Positions 14,157 to 22,291 of a stretch of 32,628 nucleotides of DNA are shown one piece after another. Under the pieces are notes generated by a model, which had not been told where the DNA came from, made no database searches, and saw only the letters and a program-made list of their open reading frames with translations. The stretch spans positions 1 through 32,628 of the forward strand of contig MWDJ01000030.1 of assembly GCA_002070505.1 (NCBI GenBank), read 5' to 3'. Within the stretch, counting starts at the first letter, position 1. Every line of letters begins with the position of its first letter. The stretch is from Bacteroidetes bacterium ADurb.Bin145 (GTDB taxonomy: Bacteria; Bacteroidota; Bacteroidia; Bacteroidales; VadinHA17). A program made the translations under genes and the position numbers.

Positions 14157-15160
14157 TACAAATACTTAACCAATTCTTCTTTGAGACCCTTCTTAACCGG
14201 TAACTGCCAGAGAAGTTTGCACCAGTTATGATTTCCCTCGATAAGCTCAGGTCCTTGATCAGTAATTGCAATATCCCAGCCAACAGACTGATTACCCCGG
14301 TATAATATAGCCGCATGCCTTATCATATCTACAGTCTCCTTCCAGAATGGCAGTATAAAACCATCTATTGGAACTCCTGTTACCGGATGAACAGTTCTGT
14401 CCTCCAGTTCAATATCACTGTAAACCCCCGGCCCGCAAACTATACCTGTTTCCATGTCTACAGGTGCAGCCAGGTTGCCTGCAGCCATATTGTCAACTTG
14501 AGAATTTACCGATATTCTTAGCCGGGTTCCTAAAAAAATGACTTCGTTTCCGGAAAGCTGGGTAAAAATCCGTACTGTATTCAATCCTGACGGAGACAAA
14601 TTCATTAAAGAAGGATGCTGCACCACGTACTCCTCAACCAGATCATAGCCTTTATCTCCCATTAAGCGCAACAGGGAATCAACATTATAATCCTGACAAT
14701 TAATTACCTCAACCTCAGCACCAATTTGACCCCTTGAACCTTTCAGGACCAATTTACCAGATTTATTCTGGAGAAGTTGATTTGCGCGATTATGATTACC
14801 TTCTATACACCTTAACTCTGAATAATCACGTCTTACAAAACCTGAGTAGTGTTTCAAAAAGCTAATTTTATCCTCCAATATATCTCTGCTCTCTTTGGGA
14901 TTCATTTTCAACTGATATTCATACATAAACCCAGTACCAGCCCATTTACCACGCTCTTCCCTATTTAGTTCATAAAAACGAAAATAGAAATAATCAAGAA
15001 TGGAAATCTTATACTTTAAAGATGAATAAAAGATATCCAGCAGGATGATAATAACAGGTTTTCCACTCCTGATTTTAGCAATTTGCAGAAACTTTTTGAA
15101 TTTAATTCTGTCAGTCTTTGCCAGATAATATAAAAAATACCCCAGCCTCTCGGGATGCAT
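14156..15160 (-). CDS. Sugar-transfer-associated ATP-grasp protein
   Basis: A 334-residue protein resembling the 'sugar-transfer associated ATP-grasp' family (Pfam ATPgrasp_ST). It shows 'KLVLKGSRGQIGAEVEVI' (ATP-binding strands), 'YDLVEEYVVQHPSL', 'NTVRIFTQLSG', 'NMAAGNLAAPVDMETGIVCGPG', 'HPVTGVPIDGFILPFW', and the C-terminal 'VGWDIAITDQGPELIEGNHNW' with the metal-binding E308-G-N310 intact. Family members lie in polysaccharide loci, but I know no proven reaction; ATP-grasp chemistry points to amide or ester bond formation between a carboxylate and an acceptor on the sugar. It lies 23 bp after the WbuB-like glycosyltransferase gene and overlaps the GNAT gene start (TAATG). Confidence 0.85.
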   Translation of the reverse strand: MHPERLGYFLYYLAKTDRIKFKKFLQIAKIRSGKPVIIILLDIFYSSLKYKISILDYFYFRFYELNREERGKWAGTGFMYEYQLKMNPKESRDILEDKISFLKHYSGFVRRDYSELRCIEGNHNRANQLLQNKSGKLVLKGSRGQIGAEVEVINCQDYNVDSLLRLMGDKGYDLVEEYVVQHPSLMNLSPSGLNTVRIFTQLSGNEVIFLGTRLRISVNSQVDNMAAGNLAAPVDMETGIVCGPGVYSDIELEDRTVHPVTGVPIDGFILPFWKETVDMIRHAAILYRGNQSVGWDIAITDQGPELIEGNHNWCKLLWQLPVKKGLKEELVKYL

Positions 15161-15183
15161 TTTGTGTCAGATTAAAGTTATAG

Positions 15184-16392
15184 TTAATTTTCGAAATGTT
15201 TCATAATGATATTGTATGAATGATCAACGGTATAGTTATTAAGGAAGTATCGATAACCGTTTTTGCCCATTTCTGACCGGAGATCCGGATCTGACGACAG
15301 TTGCCTGACATTTTGGCTTATAGTCTGAATATCTCCGGATTCCGACCATATTCCAAAATGATTATTCTCAAGTATCTCACCAAGATCTGTGTTTCTGTCA
15401 GTAGCGGCCAACACAGGAAGCCTATACTCAAGATATGAAAGCAGTCTGGAGGGGAAGTTCGGAATGGTGAAACGTTGATCAAGAAAAATCATTCCCACAT
15501 CACTTGACCTCAGTAGTTTATTATATTCTCTCTTCACCATCTCAGGTATAAGCCTTACATTCTCAGGCTTCTCCCTTGCGAGCCACAATTCTATCTTTTT
15601 ATAATCCGTTCCTGAGCCTACTATCAAAAAAAAACACTCATTTCGTCCCTTCTGAGATTCTAAGAAGTTTACAACAAAGTCAATGCCTTGAGGTTTCCCA
15701 AGATTGCCCCCATAAATGAATAAGGTTACATCCGGAGGAATCCCGTAATTCAACCTGGTCTGACTCTTCATGAACTCAGTAACTGGTTCTTCAAATAATT
15801 CATGGCTGTTCGGATTAACCTCAATATTCATCGGGCTTATCTCCGGATTGTTTTTATGCAAGTATTCTACATTCGCAGGAGACATACACCCTATATAATC
15901 CGATATTGCGTAGAGCTTCTTCTCCTGTATTCGCATATATTTATGCAATAGCCCTCCGTGCCTTATTAGCCCAAGGTCCACCGCGTTCTGAGGGAAAATA
16001 TCCTTTAGCAGGAGATATGACAATGCTCCGTGTTGCTGCTTAATATAACGAACCAGGTTCGAAAATGTAATTGGGGGAGTTGAATATAAAATCAAATCGA
16101 ATCTTACTTTGGGGAGATGCTCTTTGATTACTACAAAATACTGCCAGCCAAGAATATAGTTGTACAACCATTTGCCTACAGGATTCGCCTTCTGCAGAAG
16201 TAAAGTCTTTACTTTTAAAATATTGACATTGTCTTTCCTGACAAGTATTGATTTTCGTATATGCTTTCGTTCTACAGGGGTTATAATATACACATTGTGA
16301 CCTTCATGACTGAATTTTCGTAGCAGATCAGGGTAAATACCACGATCATTTATATCATCAATTCTTAGAATTGTTAAGAAAAGGACATTCAT
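15184..16392 (-). CDS. Glycosyltransferase, GT4 (WbuB-like)
   Basis: A 402-residue GT-B-fold retaining glycosyltransferase. The N-terminal Rossmann domain starts 'MNVLFLTILRIDD' with a long flexible loop, then 'LYSTPPITF' and 'LLLKDIFPQNAVDLGLI', which matches the signature I associate with WbuB-type enzymes (E. coli O26 WbuB is thought to transfer L-FucNAc). The C-terminal domain has 'VTLFIYGGNLGKPQGID', 'FFLIVGSGTDYKK', 'SDVGMIFLDQ' and 'PSRLLSYLEYRLPVLAA', which contacts the nucleotide sugar. It acts at the cytoplasmic face on the lipid-linked oligosaccharide. It lies 13 bp downstream of the CE4-like gene. Donor specificity is inference, but a FucNAc-type donor would fit the epimerase at the right edge. 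Confidence 0.88.
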   Translation of the reverse strand: MNVLFLTILRIDDINDRGIYPDLLRKFSHEGHNVYIITPVERKHIRKSILVRKDNVNILKVKTLLLQKANPVGKWLYNYILGWQYFVVIKEHLPKVRFDLILYSTPPITFSNLVRYIKQQHGALSYLLLKDIFPQNAVDLGLIRHGGLLHKYMRIQEKKLYAISDYIGCMSPANVEYLHKNNPEISPMNIEVNPNSHELFEEPVTEFMKSQTRLNYGIPPDVTLFIYGGNLGKPQGIDFVVNFLESQKGRNECFFLIVGSGTDYKKIELWLAREKPENVRLIPEMVKREYNKLLRSSDVGMIFLDQRFTIPNFPSRLLSYLEYRLPVLAATDRNTDLGEILENNHFGIWSESGDIQTISQNVRQLSSDPDLRSEMGKNGYRYFLNNYTVDHSYNIIMKHFEN

Positions 16393-16405
16393 TTAATATA
16401 GCATA

Positions 16406-17521
16406 TCAATTGACGCTTTCCAGAAACTTAAGGGCTTCAGCTGAACTCATGAACTCAACGTCCGGCCATTTTGCCAGAATACTTATTAACAATTTTTTAA
16501 GTTCGCCAAGTCCCTTCTTCCGATTGGCAGGATCCAAGCCTCCGGCATAACTGGCTCTATGAGTGCTGATAATTGAAGGTTTACCCCATCTGAATGCAGC
16601 ATCAATTTGTTTTATAGTAGACTCTATCCCTTGATAATGCTCGCCGGCTGGTTCAAAACTACAATTCCTGGTATAGTAGGTGAGTCCTTCCGGGCCCTTC
16701 TGACCCGGTATTCTCAATCGTGTCTTTAACCTACTGGTTTGATAAGGGTAACGAGTAAACAGGTTAACACAAAGGAACTTTACCCCTGCCTTAACTAATA
16801 CACTCTCAAAGTCAGGATGGAAAATCCCATTAGCAGGTACAAACACCGCGGGTTTATGACCAAATATTTCCTCAAAAATTGTTATGCCATCAATTAATGA
16901 ATCTACCAGAAATGGTTTTTGCTCATCTTCAGTAAAAAAGAATTCTGCTCTGAAGCCTCTTGCCGGGGGTAAAAGTTCAGGTACATCTACTGAAAGGAAA
17001 CCATTGTCAAAAGCTGTTAATAGCTCCTTATTACCTCTTCTGAGCTCTTCCATCCAATATTGAACCGCAATATGCTCACGACCATGCAGTTCAGGCATAA
17101 AGATGCCTGCCCGTATACCCTCTTCCCATAGTTTAAACACTTCTTTACCAGGGTAATAATGATTCAGAGTCTCTGTGAACTTTTCATAATAGTAATGATC
17201 AAAGCCACCTGCCTTGATTCTTTCAAAATCCGGGTTGGCCATATTGGTAACAGGTGTAAAAACGGCAGGCCTGTTACAGGAGTCCCTTACACTGTCAAGA
17301 ACAGCAAAAAGTTGTTCAAGGTCTTCCACTGTTTCCAGGGTATCAACTCTGTTCCATACTCTTCTCTCCACATTTATTCCGGCATTCCAAAGACGTTCAT
17401 AAACGGCTAAAGAAGGCATATTAATTCCTCCCCAGTCGTCACATTCTATGACAACTAGTTTTCGTGATGACTTCCATCCCGGAATATTCTTAAGACTCTG
17501 GAGAATATTGTTAACAAACAC
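16406..17521 (-). CDS. CE4-like polysaccharide deacetylase-family protein, paralogue A
   Basis: A 371-residue protein beginning with the strand 'KLVVIECDDWGGINMP', where Asp28-Asp29 match the Asp-Asp of NodB/CE4 motif 1. It then has 'PELHGREHI', giving His146-xxx-His150 as in the CE4 zinc site, and a C-terminal 'ISTHRASYAGG' (319-327). With Asp29 these form a plausible metal triad. The spacing between motifs 1 and 2 (about 117 residues) is much longer than in classical CE4 enzymes, so this is a divergent family of unproven reaction; N- or O-deacetylation, or another metal-dependent hydrolysis on the glycan, is likely. No signal peptide is evident, so it should be cytoplasmic. It is paralogous to the gene at 21056-22195 and lies 15 bp after the WcaC-like glycosyltransferase gene. 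Confidence 0.75.
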   Translation of the reverse strand: MFVNNILQSLKNIPGWKSSRKLVVIECDDWGGINMPSLAVYERLWNAGINVERRVWNRVDTLETVEDLEQLFAVLDSVRDSCNRPAVFTPVTNMANPDFERIKAGGFDHYYYEKFTETLNHYYPGKEVFKLWEEGIRAGIFMPELHGREHIAVQYWMEELRRGNKELLTAFDNGFLSVDVPELLPPARGFRAEFFFTEDEQKPFLVDSLIDGITIFEEIFGHKPAVFVPANGIFHPDFESVLVKAGVKFLCVNLFTRYPYQTSRLKTRLRIPGQKGPEGLTYYTRNCSFEPAGEHYQGIESTIKQIDAAFRWGKPSIISTHRASYAGGLDPANRKKGLGELKKLLISILAKWPDVEFMSSAEALKFLESVN

Positions 17522-17536
17522 CCTTAAGACTACTTA

Positions 17537-18748
17537 TTATATGATTTTCAAAGATTCCTGATAAAGGCTGATATAATCCTTGTACCGGGCATCTGCAGAA
17601 AACTTACTGACAGCTCGTTCCCTGCATTTCCCTGAGATATTTGAGTTTTCTGAACACACAATATCCATAATTGATTCATGCAAAGCCCTGACATCGCCTT
17701 GTTCTACAATACATCCGGTCCCTTCATCAATTGACTCGTGACTTCCTCCGGTCCGATAGGTAATAACAGGTGTCCCACAAGATAAAGCCTCGATATTAAC
17801 CAAGGGAAAGTTATCAAGATACGTTGGGTTAACAAATACTTCAGCACCGGCATAAAGCGAGGCGAGGTCTTCTATACTATCCGTCCGTCGGATACCTTTT
17901 ATGCCATCTCCCAGCGATTTTATCTGGTTAACCGAAAGACCGACGAGCACTATATCTATACTGTTATCCAGTATCTCACGCAATCTGATAAAATCTTTAA
18001 GGCCTTTTCTTTCATCCCATATATTGGCTACCCCAAGAATATATTTTTTTGTAAGAGAATATTTCTGTTTTACTAATCCGTTAAAATCAGGGCTGAATTT
18101 TAAAACATCCACTCCGTTATTTATTATTCTTATATCACAGGAAGACAGAAATGAATGGCGGAGATAGCCGGCCAACCATTCAGACGGGGATACCAGAACA
18201 AGATTTTTCAGGCCTGAAAAAAGTGCTCTTTTTTCACGGTAGTTTCTCCTGGAATTATCAACAAACCAGCTCTTTGGATATCCATGTATATTAGGACAGG
18301 CAAAGCATTCAGTCTTCCATTTATAGCAATTTACATGTTCAAAGAAACTGCAATGCCCGGTTATAGGCCAAGTGTCATGAAAGGTCCATATTACAGGTTT
18401 GCCTGCCTCTTTAAGGTATTTAAACAGGACAGATATGCTTATATAATATCCATGTATGTTGTGCAGGTGGATAACGTCGGGATCTATCTTCCTGAGTTTC
18501 TTGATGAATTTAGTGGTTGAATGTAGTGACCCAAAGCCATGCCTGTCAAGCAGGCGTGTTTTGAGCAGATGTAAGCTCACATCAGTTTTACCGCCGATTT
18601 TTATTAATTCAGAATCACAATAATTACCGGTTCTGCCATAAGCTATATAGCTCTGGTGCCCTCCGGATATTAGCTGTGCACCTATTCCGGCAGCAATACG
18701 CCCATGGGATCCGGAATTTGCCGTGACATTTATCTGAAGTACTTTCAT
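17537..18748 (-). CDS. Glycosyltransferase, GT4 (WcaC-like)
   Basis: A 403-residue GT4 enzyme. The start 'MKVLQINVTANSGSHGRIAAGIG', the 'DVIHLHNIHGYY' strand and the Cys-rich loop 'TFHDTWPITGHCSFFEHVNCYKWKTECFACPNIHGYP' match WcaC/colanic-acid-type glycosyltransferases of Gram-negative capsule loci. The C-terminal domain has 'YILGVANIWDERKGLKDF' and 'VFVNPTYLDNFPLVNIEALSCGTPVITYRTGGSHESI', including the E-x7-E-like nucleotide-sugar motif. The four Cys in the loop could bind a metal or form a stabilising cluster. Its ATG overlaps the stop of the upstream glycosyltransferase gene (ATGA, 18745-18748), which implies coupled translation. Sugar specificity is unknown. Confidence 0.9.
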   Translation of the reverse strand: MKVLQINVTANSGSHGRIAAGIGAQLISGGHQSYIAYGRTGNYCDSELIKIGGKTDVSLHLLKTRLLDRHGFGSLHSTTKFIKKLRKIDPDVIHLHNIHGYYISISVLFKYLKEAGKPVIWTFHDTWPITGHCSFFEHVNCYKWKTECFACPNIHGYPKSWFVDNSRRNYREKRALFSGLKNLVLVSPSEWLAGYLRHSFLSSCDIRIINNGVDVLKFSPDFNGLVKQKYSLTKKYILGVANIWDERKGLKDFIRLREILDNSIDIVLVGLSVNQIKSLGDGIKGIRRTDSIEDLASLYAGAEVFVNPTYLDNFPLVNIEALSCGTPVITYRTGGSHESIDEGTGCIVEQGDVRALHESIMDIVCSENSNISGKCRERAVSKFSADARYKDYISLYQESLKII

Positions 18749-19851
18749 GAGTTTATTAAGAGATCGTAGTATTTTGAGCCAATGTTCTCGATTGAATATT
18801 CCGTGATTGACTCCCTCGCCCTGGCTCCCATTATGTTTCGAAGTGACTCGTTATCCATTAGCCGCTCAAGCCTCTCAGAAAGTGTGCAATAGTCATTCAC
18901 AGGAACCAGGTATCCATTGTGCCCGTCTATTATCATCTCTGATGGTCCTGAGATACAATCAAATGCCACCACCGGAATGCCTGCAGACATTGCTTCACCA
19001 ATAACATTCGGAAAACCTTCTGACTCTGATGCTGAAACAAAAATACTGCTTCTTTGGTAAAATTTCTCAGGATCAGTCCGATAGCCTTTAAGGAAAACTT
19101 TAGACTCTGCTCCAAGGGAATAGACCAGATTTCTAAGCTTTGACATATTATTCTGTTTCAAAGCGTCTCCGCCAACAATAACTAATTTCCATCCAGGACG
19201 ATTGATCTTGCAGAAGACTTCGATAATCTTATCATGATTCTTTGATTTAATTAACCGTCCAATAGTCAGAACAATTTTGTCTTTTTGTGAGTCGTCTCCT
19301 CCATACATGTGAATAGGATTTCCTATAACAAATATCCTTTCATTATGAAATTGGTTTTTGTAGAGTTGCCTTGCCAATTCTGTCTGTGCGATAACACCTC
19401 CAGCCCGGGGATACAACCAACGCCTTAGCTGTGCATGAAAGAAACCAAACTTCTTCGCAGGGCTACACCGGTCAGATACATAAATCTGGAGATCTAAGCC
19501 TGCCAAAGCCAGAAGGGTAAAACTATTCCAGTATTCACCAAAGCTCAGTATTGAATGAGGGTCTATCCTTTTTATTACTTTGCGAAGGTATACCAACCGT
19601 GATAGTGAAAAGTACAGTCGAAACCGGTTGTCAAACACCTGAGCAGGCATGTGTACCAATATGGAATCCGGAATTTTATAAAAGATTTCGGGTTCCTTTC
19701 CGTACAGGACTAAGTGAATTTCGACTTTATCTTTACGACTAAAGAACCAGGTCAGCTCAGACATCACCCGTTCCATTCCGCCGGCCTGCAAAGAAGGGAT
19801 AACCAGGCACAGCCTTCGTCTTACCATTGCTGTCTCATCTTCTTTGTACAA
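18745..19851 (-). CDS. Glycosyltransferase, GT4
   Basis: A 368-residue retaining GT4 enzyme. The N-terminal glycine-rich loop is 'CLVIPSLQAGGMERVM', which marks PglH/PglJ/WbnK-like transferases that use UDP-HexNAc or hexoses. The C-terminal domain shows 'KDKIVLTIGRLIKSKNHDKII', 'WKLVIVGGD', 'VFLKGYRTDPEKFY' and the donor-binding 'SASESEGFPNVIGEAMSAGIPVVAFDCISGPSEMI'. Met9 at 19827 (MVRRRLCLV) is an alternative start and gives a more usual N-terminus. The gene lies 63 bp after CapA and overlaps the next glycosyltransferase gene by 4 bp. It extends the repeat unit on the cytoplasmic face. Confidence 0.92.
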   Translation of the reverse strand: MYKEDETAMVRRRLCLVIPSLQAGGMERVMSELTWFFSRKDKVEIHLVLYGKEPEIFYKIPDSILVHMPAQVFDNRFRLYFSLSRLVYLRKVIKRIDPHSILSFGEYWNSFTLLALAGLDLQIYVSDRCSPAKKFGFFHAQLRRWLYPRAGGVIAQTELARQLYKNQFHNERIFVIGNPIHMYGGDDSQKDKIVLTIGRLIKSKNHDKIIEVFCKINRPGWKLVIVGGDALKQNNMSKLRNLVYSLGAESKVFLKGYRTDPEKFYQRSSIFVSASESEGFPNVIGEAMSAGIPVVAFDCISGPSEMIIDGHNGYLVPVNDYCTLSERLERLMDNESLRNIMGARARESITEYSIENIGSKYYDLLINS

Positions 19852-19914
19852 TGTCTTGTTTCCCTGATGAGAGATTGATTACAGTAATCCATTCCGGTCA
19901 TCTGTCAGATCCTG

Positions 19915-21090
19915 TCAGGGAGTATTTCCTCTTCTGACTGATTCGTTCAGAAGCTGAATTACCACCTCCCGGTGTGATTCACATCTATAAAGGTTAAGAT
20001 AAACTCTCAGCTTTCGCTTGCTCAACATTGAAGGGAATAAATGCCGGTGACGCAGGTAATGTAAAAGGCCGAGGGAATGTGGTTCCAAAAAGGCACGGTA
20101 CATTTTTTCTACCCTTCTGCAATACTTCTCAAACTCCATTTTAAGCTGGTTATCATCTGCAATGACAGAATTGAGAAACTCCAGGTTCCTGTAAAAATTG
20201 GCCATTGAATCCCCTGCGAGAAGTTGGACTCCTGCACGGGAAGTGGATTGTTCGTATGGAATGACTCTGAATGTCAATGTGCTGCCGGGTATCAGCTCTA
20301 CGGCATATCCTGTATTCCAGATGGGATTTCTTTCCGCAGGTATATCAAAGATGAAGTTGCCTAATCCGTAGAATATCGGGACATCGTTGTATAACTCATA
20401 GCCACTGTAACAATGGGCATGATGCTGAATGACAGCGCTTGCACCTGCATCTGCAAAGAACCGGAGAGTACTCTTGATCCTTGGACTCGGGAGATTATAC
20501 ATTTCATGTCCGCCATGAACAACAACCACAACATAATCCGACACTGACTTTGCTTTAACAATATCACGGTAATTTTCGATTATGTCAAGAGGATTTGCTC
20601 CAGGGTGATTTCCATGGGTAGTAGAGAATTCATTTTCGGCATAATTCAAAACAGTCCATCTGTAATTACCCAACTGACATTTGTATAATTTTCCTGCATC
20701 AGACAGGTCTTCTCCGGCACCTACATGACCAATCTTATAGTCATCACAGGCTCTGATGGTTGAAGAGAGCCCCTTAATACCATAGTCCATAATGTGGTTG
20801 TTGGCTAGTGTGACCAGACCAAATCCCCAATCAGACAGAACCTTTGCTGTATCTATGGGAGCCTTCAACAAGGGTCCGATTTTCCTTATCCCCAGTTCAG
20901 AATCAGTCAATGGACATTCAAGATTCGTTACGGCAAGGCCTGCGCTTTTTACGGCAGGAAGAAAATCATGCAATAATGAAGCTGCTCTGCTTTCCCGAAT
21001 CAACTCACCGGTCCTGTTTACGGGACAGAAATCACCCGTTATCAATATACTGGCATTATTCGTCATTACCTGTCTTTCGGTTCTTATCAA
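19915..21090 (-). CDS. CapA-family metallophosphatase-like protein
   Basis: A 391-residue protein of the CapA/PgsA (poly-gamma-glutamate synthesis, PGA_cap) family with a calcineurin-like fold. Motifs in order: 'LITGDFCPVNRTG' (Gly19-Asp20), 'AVTNLECPLT', 'VTLANNHIMDYG', 'VVVVHGGHEMY', and 'IQHHAHCYSGYELYNDVPIFYGLGNFIFD'. Asp, Asn and His of these blocks are the usual metal ligands. No signal peptide or membrane helix is seen, unlike PgsA itself, so it may act in the cytoplasm. Family members accompany amide-linked polymers and amino-acid-modified polysaccharides; the reaction here is unknown. The start is uncertain: Met1 at 21090 overlaps the upstream CE4-like gene by 35 bp, while Met9 at 21066 overlaps by only 11 bp. 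Confidence 0.88.
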   Translation of the reverse strand: MIRTERQVMTNNASILITGDFCPVNRTGELIRESRAASLLHDFLPAVKSAGLAVTNLECPLTDSELGIRKIGPLLKAPIDTAKVLSDWGFGLVTLANNHIMDYGIKGLSSTIRACDDYKIGHVGAGEDLSDAGKLYKCQLGNYRWTVLNYAENEFSTTHGNHPGANPLDIIENYRDIVKAKSVSDYVVVVVHGGHEMYNLPSPRIKSTLRFFADAGASAVIQHHAHCYSGYELYNDVPIFYGLGNFIFDIPAERNPIWNTGYAVELIPGSTLTFRVIPYEQSTSRAGVQLLAGDSMANFYRNLEFLNSVIADDNQLKMEFEKYCRRVEKMYRAFLEPHSLGLLHYLRHRHLFPSMLSKRKLRVYLNLYRCESHREVVIQLLNESVRRGNTP

Positions 21091-22195
21091 TTAAATCACC
21101 CAGTTCCTCAGCCGTCATGAATTCGACTTCGGGCCATTTTTGCAACAACCTGATAAATAGCATTCTCAACTGTCTGAGGTTATTATCCCTGTTTGACTCC
21201 ACGAGACTACCAATGAAATTTACCCGATGGGATGTAATGACAGCAGGTTTGTTCATTTCGAATGCCTGAGAAATCTGGTGCAGGCAATCATCGACAGAAT
21301 TCCTGTTTGGATAAAGGGTTGGTTCAAACCCGCAGTTGCGTTCAATATGTATCTGCCCCTGATGGTTTCGTCTACCTGTGAAGTGGCGTATTTTCCTGTT
21401 TTTAACAGTGCCAGGCACAGGTGCGTTCTGAATTATTCCCCCCTTCAGATACCTTATACCCAACTCCGCGAGATCCGGTTCAATCTCTACCGGCCATGTA
21501 TAATTCGGAGCAATAAAAGATCTGGCCGGGTACCCGAAGATTTGTCTGAAAAGAGCGATTCCATCTGCTATAATCGTTCTGATCTGATCGAGATCACGGG
21601 CATCATGTACATCGAACACCTGAAGATAACTTTTTCGCCTTTCACTTGTGATATGTGTACTTATCCCGAACAATCCATGGTTGAATGCCAACATTGTCTC
21701 GGGCATACCTGCACCGAGAGCATCCATCCACCTGATCACATTCAGATGTTCCCTGCCATGGAACTCAGGATGAAACAGTTTCCTTGTCATCCCTTCCTTC
21801 CAGAGATGAAAGGAGTTGTGGCAATCCGGAAACCTTAAAAGGGTATCTGTGAATTTTTCATATTGATACGTGGTGAATCCTGAATCCCTGATCCTTTCAA
21901 AATCAGGGTTAGCCACAACACAGTTAGCTGTGAGTACCGGGTGGTTTCCGTTGAAGTCCCTGAACATGGCCAGGAGCTCAAAAAGTGCTGAGAGATCCTT
22001 TTCGCTGGCAAGGGAGTCATAACGGTTATAAGGGCAGTTGTCTACCCTTATTCCTTTGGCTAACAACAAATCATATGTTGCCTTGTCAGGCATCCTGATG
22101 CTTCCCCAGTCATCTGATTCAATGACAACTATTCGCCGGGGTGTGTGCCATCCGGGTAACCCATTTATCAGCTGTACAATTTTCTTTTTAAACAT
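21056..22195 (-). CDS. CE4-like polysaccharide deacetylase-family protein, paralogue B
   Basis: A 379-residue paralogue of the gene at 16406-17521. The two align without gaps over the first 150 residues with 69 identities by hand count. Shared features: 'VVIESDDWGSIRMP' (Asp28-Asp29), 'VANPDFERI', 'YEKFTDTL', 'PEFHGREHL' (His146, His150) and the C-terminal 'ITSHRVNF' (321-327). 'RSFIAPNYTW' may be the equivalent of CE4 motif 3. The middle and C-terminal halves diverge, so the two probably act on different sugars. No signal peptide is seen. It follows the EpsG-like polymerase gene after 96 bp and overlaps the CapA gene, which suggests a joint step with CapA. The enzymatic activity is inferred from the metal-site pattern only. 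Confidence 0.75.
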   Translation of the reverse strand: MFKKKIVQLINGLPGWHTPRRIVVIESDDWGSIRMPDKATYDLLLAKGIRVDNCPYNRYDSLASEKDLSALFELLAMFRDFNGNHPVLTANCVVANPDFERIRDSGFTTYQYEKFTDTLLRFPDCHNSFHLWKEGMTRKLFHPEFHGREHLNVIRWMDALGAGMPETMLAFNHGLFGISTHITSERRKSYLQVFDVHDARDLDQIRTIIADGIALFRQIFGYPARSFIAPNYTWPVEIEPDLAELGIRYLKGGIIQNAPVPGTVKNRKIRHFTGRRNHQGQIHIERNCGFEPTLYPNRNSVDDCLHQISQAFEMNKPAVITSHRVNFIGSLVESNRDNNLRQLRMLFIRLLQKWPEVEFMTAEELGDLIDKNRKTGNDE

Positions 22196-22291
22196 TGTGG
22201 GTTTAATACGGCGGTTTATCTATACGGAATTCAAGAGATAAAAACCACCCTTTACAGAATCGTCTGGAATGTCATGGTAACAGAACCTGAT

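Noticed and set aside
21227-21838. 203-codon plus-strand open frame
   Set aside because: It is antisense to the CE4-like paralogue B, whose protein is strongly supported by its paralogue; the plus-strand translation has no recognisable features.
22213-22246. Imperfect dyad GGTTTATCT / AGATAAAAACC in the gap after the EpsG-like gene
   Set aside because: It contains a 2-nt bulge, is AT-rich and has no T-run after it on the minus strand, so it gives no firm evidence of termination.
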